This document shows positions 59,629 to 64,000 of a stretch of 64,000 nt of DNA, in pieces (positions within the stretch are counted from its first letter, which is position 1; the number at the start of each line of letters is the position of its first letter). The translations under genes and the position numbers were made by a program. The notes beneath the pieces are model-generated. The model did not search any database. It worked only from the letters and a program-made list of their open reading frames with translations, and was not told the origin of the DNA. This stretch comes from Chondrilla cf. caribensis (lineage: Eukaryota > Porifera > Demospongiae > Chondrillida > Chondrillidae), in NCBI GenBank assembly GCA_964020155.1, contig OZ026552.1, positions 942,501 through 1,006,500 on the forward strand, read 5' to 3'.

Positions 59629-59830
59629 GGTCAAGCAAGTGATATCCCATTCTGTCAACATAGGCTCATCCAGAAGCTGCTTAATCAGATAATAATATTA
59701 TATAGCCCATAAACTCTCAGCTCTATTATTGTAGTAGGAACACAGTAGAAATTAATACAAAAACCTATATCCTGGAATATATTATCCAAATGCCTTTATG
59801 ATAAACTATACATACTATATAATGTTATAC
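59629..59830 (+). other. Proposed terminal / 3' UTR exon, block 7
   Basis: Acceptor TTTGTCTTCCAG at 59617–59628. A phase-1 entry gives Gly-Ser-Ser-Lys-stop (59642). Confidence 0.45.
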
Positions 59831-59834
59831 TTCT

Positions 59835-61765
59835 CGTTTGTTAATGATAAACCATTGATCAAATCATTTAAAACTATATACCACATTTTACTTAATTATA
59901 ATGTTCAGAATAGTACAAGTCATATATTGTTATGTGATGAAATAATAATATTTTGTTTGATGATGCACATTTTAAACAGACATAATATAATATTACTAGA
60001 ACACACAAGCATGTGTATTATACTATTCACAAAGAAAGTCATAAGTAATTTACATTACAATGTTCCTCAATACAGTAAAAACATTAATGTCATACTTGGC
60101 TAGGTACTGTTGTAATGGGATATAATAGTGCATGAAGCAAAATTGCCAACAAAAATCTCATCCCATGGGAATTGACAAATTTTAACTGTAATTGAGGTTA
60201 TGATGTTGTTAATTTCTAAGAGAATTTCTACTTACTTCAAATTTCTCCCATGACTAAAGTGCTAGATACATTATACAAACCTTTCTTGTCTGTGATCATG
60301 ACTGGTAAACCTAGCTACAGACATGCCGATGTACTTGATATTTCCTAGGTATGGGAGACAATAGGGAAACCACTGAGCACCTACTGGCATAGCTCATTGG
60401 AGAGGGGCATGTCAAACAAGGATTTAGATCTGACCAAGCTTTGGTTGGAAACTATATTTTGTGACTGTCCATGTTTCCATGCATAGAGCCCTGGCTACAT
60501 TTTGAGGGGCTTAGGAAGTAATAATAATTTACAATATAGGAGAGAATGGGAGAAAATGCTAAGCTCTCTTTAATGTAGCTCGATGCAGAGGGAGTGTGTC
60601 AATCTGATGTTTGACCCAACCGTAGTTTATGCTAGGAACTATATTCTCAAACACTCCCCAGTTCCATATGTGGCTTGTGAACTTAGCTACATTCATAGAT
60701 CCTACTTCAGATGTAATATCAGTATAGGGTCCCGGAATACAAAAATGATTTTACTGTAATGTTGCATAACCGATTATACGTCAATGTCACCAATTGGCAT
60801 CAGTACAGTTAACGGCCAATGACACCATTTGGCATTAGGAAAGTAGGGAGTAGAAAATCCAATTTATCTCGGCCGAGGAAGCTTCTATCAAACCCGAAAT
60901 TGTCATTGACTATAGCCCTATTACCGAACTACAACTTAATAATAATTGAATGAGGGTGTTATTCTCCAACAAAGCGCGCCAAAATCCTAAAGTTCAGCTG
61001 CAAAATTCGTCACATGCTCTTCTTCGTGATGAATGCTTCTCCGCAGTATAGACACTCCGAACGTCGTTTCTTCATTCAGGTATGCTAATGATTTCATTCA
61101 GGGTTAAAATGTGAAGTTTCTCATTTCAAACACATGGCGAGACAAATCACAACTGCTCAACGAATTCAATTCGGCCACGAGTGGTCATGCGCTACGATGA
61201 CATCAAGGCGCATAATCGGATAAGTATCAAATTTGAATTCTATATTATACATCCAATCATTATGATTAATATTGACGGTGGGAATAGACTTGCGTAAGCT
61301 TTATTGTTTCTCATGTAAATAATTTCTGACATTGGCTGGCTATTAGAGATCACCTCAATAGCAGTACAGCTCGAATAAGTTTTGCTATTAAACAGAAAAT
61401 CAATGCTGCAGATGATGACATTCGTGTGCTGCAATGTACATGCAAATGATTGCAGTAGAACAAGTACACAAACATGTCCATCTCAACTTAGGATCCTCAA
61501 ATCTTATCTCAGTCAGAAAACTTGCATTTCAATTGGGACCCTCTCCTAGGTAGGAGTTGATGGCTTCCATCATGATTATGTCACATTCACATTTGAATTT
61601 ACATCATTAAGAACAATTGTAATACTGAGGAAATTTATACACTATGCATTGTGAATGATTGAAGTCATAATTGGGGCATTATGGCATATGTACGCATATA
61701 ATATAATAATAATATGTATAGCTGCATAATATAGTGCATTACTATGATTAGGATTACATACAGAG
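59835..61765 (+). other. Block 7 spacer: decayed block sequence and unclassified DNA
   Basis: 59835–60240 is decayed block unit. 60300–60480 and 60520–60690 are two copies of the interspersed repeat. 60730–61230 is unrelated DNA with a pair of similar segments (CACCAATTGGCAT and CACCATTTGGCAT). 61440–61760 returns to promoter-upstream block sequence. No gene was seen. Confidence 0.45.
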
Positions 61766-61768
61766 TTT

Positions 61769-61826
61769 AGGAGTTTTAACCAGGTGTCAACAAGTACCAA
61801 GTACAAGATTCAGCCAAGGGTATAAG
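61769..61826 (+). promoter_or_regulatory. Diverged TIL-gene promoter, block 8
   Basis: TATAAG at 61821–61826 lies 120 nt before the ATG. The upstream element is recognisable (GTGTCAAC, then AAGTACAAG) but has lost its inverted CCTTGT end. Confidence 0.55.
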
Positions 61827-61940
61827 AAGGCCATGAGGTGAGACCACAGTTAGCTGTAGAACCTCAACTGTGTACAACTAAACTCTGTATCAGTCAACTG
61901 TAATCTCTCAAGTTGCTCAATCATACGATTGTAAGAGAAA

Positions 61941-62016
61941 ATGTTCCTGACTTTGATGGCTACTCTAATTTGTCTCTCTGCAGTGGATGTAGGAGCAGAG
62001 CGTCCTCCAATGCCCG
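61941..62016 (+). CDS. Orphan signal-peptide exon, block 8
   Basis: MFLTLMATLICLSAVDVG, then a short Pro-containing linker, and a GTAAGT donor in phase 1: exon 1 of a TIL gene. No TIL exon follows in the remaining 2 kb. Terminal-exon-like sequence (TCAAGCAAGTGACATC) appears already at 62795, with its acceptor lost (CCTCCTGC). Probably a gene whose TIL exons were deleted. A very long intron reaching beyond the window is the alternative. Confidence 0.6.
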
Positions 62017-62604
62017 GTAAGTAGAATTATCTAATGGATAGATCAAACTAATAATATTATGGTATCCAATGGTGTAGCAATGTCTTGCGATATGTTGTAT
62101 TACATTACCCTTACAATGCACATGGGTGTGTTAATACCAGGGTGTTTCTTCAACCCGCACAGGATGCTTTGTTTTCCATCCGGAGGGTGAGACCTGGAGC
62201 TGTCCTGATGGGTGCAACACTTGGTGAGGATGCTTCACGACATCTACTATATGTATCCCATTGTAGCCATATAATGTCATGATTGAACAACGACCAATCA
62301 AATCCTTTGAGTATACATCTGATGCAAATCTCCATTCACAGATATCGTGGGATTTACGTACTAACATGGGATTCTTATTTTTGTCAGTAAAATGCTGGTA
62401 TTAATAATGGTATTGATAATTGTACACTAACTAATCACAGAAAAGCTTGTCTGGTTGAATTTCGTAAAATTGCTTAATAAGCCCCCCTCACTACTGGGCA
62501 TATGCTTCATATAAATCATACCTAATCTGTTACCAGTTCTTGGAATGAACAATATACATCACACTAGATTGGTTTGCCATGTTCTCCTGAACAACATATT
62601 AGTA

Positions 62605-62713
62605 GAGTGGAACCTCTGTAATCCACCCCCACCCCCCTATATAATCTGCCCAACTTGCTAATCCACCATAAAACTGAGACTGCCAATAGTGGTGGATTAT
62701 TGAGGTTACACTC
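62605..62713. mobile_element. 109-bp MITE, pogo/Tigger-like, degenerate
   Basis: Ends GAGTGGAACCTCTGTAATCC and a near-inverse ending TTGAGGTTACACTC. The termini resemble those of the element at 51897, but the sequence is shorter and the flanking TA duplication is not intact. Confidence 0.6.
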
Positions 62714-62719
62714 AGTGTA

Positions 62720-64000
62720 TCATGGTCTGTTTCTTTTCACAGCTCGTGTCGTGATGGCATTGTTGTATCAACTGAGATGGCTTGTCCTCCTGCATCAAGC
62801 AAGTGACATCACAATTTATCAATAGAGGCTCACTAAGGAATTAATCCATTCATTATTATAGACCATAAAGGTAACTCTTCATTAATTTTAGTAAAAAACA
62901 GTAAATTACATGCTGAACCACAATATCCATTATTTTTATATTATCCCTAACTATATCAAATCGAGCTTCTGAATCTGATTCAATGAGAATAACCATTTTA
63001 TGAAATCAACATGGCATATTACATGCTTAGGCAATAATGGCATGTGTAGTTACGTAAAGAAATTGCATCAGATATTATGATAAAATATACTTAGAACAAA
63101 CCACACATAACAGCTTAGCCTAATGTACTCAATATAGGTATATACATAACAAATACATCACGGTGCCTGTCGTCTTCCAATGTGTGAATGTTGCTCTGGC
63201 TACAACAGGATTATGAATCGTGTCTACATGACATAACCGGCATATGAAATGGCAATCAGAGAATTTCTGTATAATGACTTGCGAATCCCTAATCATGTAC
63301 ACTGTACAACTGTACAAAAATTCATGTTCAACTGTACAAATGGCCACCATGTAGTTGCACCAAAGTACACTATCCCAGGTGTGCAAAAGTACCTTACTTA
63401 GCTTCTTATAAGTAAACCACATGTACACTGATGTAGGAAAGTACATCATCAAGTAGTATACAAGTATACCTCTAGATGTACACATTCTCACCTTGTCATG
63501 AGTCAGACAAAAGTACCCGTTGAGTTGTAGGCAAGCACATTTTACAACTTCTATGCACTAAACAAATTTGATCACTATAGTGACTGGAAACCTCCTCCAG
63601 AGTATCCAAGCTTCACCTCAGAGTACTAACCAAGAGTATTTACCAGGTAGGGTGCTTACTAAGGAAGCTGTTCCGCATGATGCACACATCATGCATCCCA
63701 TGATTTCAATCAATTGATAAATTGTAATTGAGGTTTCACTGTTGCAGTTTCTGGTGCAAACAATTAAAGTAGGAATTACCAACAGACGAGCATCTACTCA
63801 CTTGCGAGTACCAGGAAGTAATACTCCGTAACATAGAAGGTACTCATAGAACTGTAGGTGTATTTCCTGTGGGACACAGGATGTAGGAGAGTGTTCATGT
63901 CAAGTGTCAACCAGAACCAGGTACGAATGGAACACAAACCACTACATCGAAAAGTATTTAGTTCAGTGAACTATTCTCTACCATTGCTCCTTTCTAACAA
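62720..64000 (+). other. Block 8 decayed 3' flank and spacer
   Basis: 62775–63060 corresponds to the terminal-exon flank of other blocks. 63895–63935 holds text resembling the promoter element (AGTGTCAACCAGAACCAGG) but without a TATA box in place. No gene was seen. Confidence 0.4.

Noticed and set aside
62085..62367. Overlapping short frames on both strands in block 8
   Set aside because: Short, mutually overlapping, without splice or promoter support; taken as chance.

Overview
This is a eukaryotic, AT-rich window, most likely from an invertebrate animal. Genes are split by GT–AG introns, with phase-1 symmetric extracellular exons behind signal-peptide exons. The window also holds a Penelope-like retroelement relic, several non-autonomous DNA transposons, and long GT microsatellites. 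A sponge or similar early-branching animal is a guess only; nothing here fixes the species. No bacterial operon, tRNA, rRNA or CRISPR array was seen.

The window is a tandem head-to-tail cluster (all on +) of secreted multi-domain inhibitor-like genes built from TIL (trypsin-inhibitor-like, Ascaris-type, ten-cysteine) domains. Eight repeat blocks are visible. Block 1 is the 3' end of a gene (1–1326). Block 2 is a nine-TIL gene (5961–9709). Block 3 is a three-TIL gene (16319–17894). Block 4 is an eleven-TIL gene (29944–34903). Blocks 5, 6 and 7 are three-TIL genes (41373–43263, 50068–53125, 58094–59092). Block 8 is an orphan signal-peptide exon (61941–62016). Each TIL domain is one exon, entered and left in phase 1, and the exon lengths of all complete gene models sum to a multiple of three. 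Promoters share a TATA box, usually about 120 nt before the ATG, preceded by a partly palindromic element. Most also have a 25-bp minisatellite array 200–410 bp upstream.

The TIL framework is almost invariant at DNA level, but the residue at the position homologous to the inhibitor P1 site (middle of the three residues between Cys5 and Cys6) differs from exon to exon: K, A, E, L, R, D, Q and P all occur. The cluster therefore looks like a repertoire of multi-headed inhibitors made by exon and cassette duplication. A two-exon cassette expanded independently in the block 2 and block 4 genes. In block 2 each cassette still carries a dead signal-peptide exon inside an intron.

Downstream of several TIL genes lie copies of a second, membrane-anchored gene: a phase-1 ectodomain exon plus a transmembrane/tail exon. 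It is intact-looking in block 3 (25700–26694), frameshifted in block 5, and reduced to relics in blocks 1, 2 and 4. A 5.3-kb satellite of 347-bp units with an internal inversion (19787–25095) splits block 3. The remaining space is duplicated non-coding sequence, minisatellites, GT microsatellites and transposon relics. All gene models are inferred from sequence alone.
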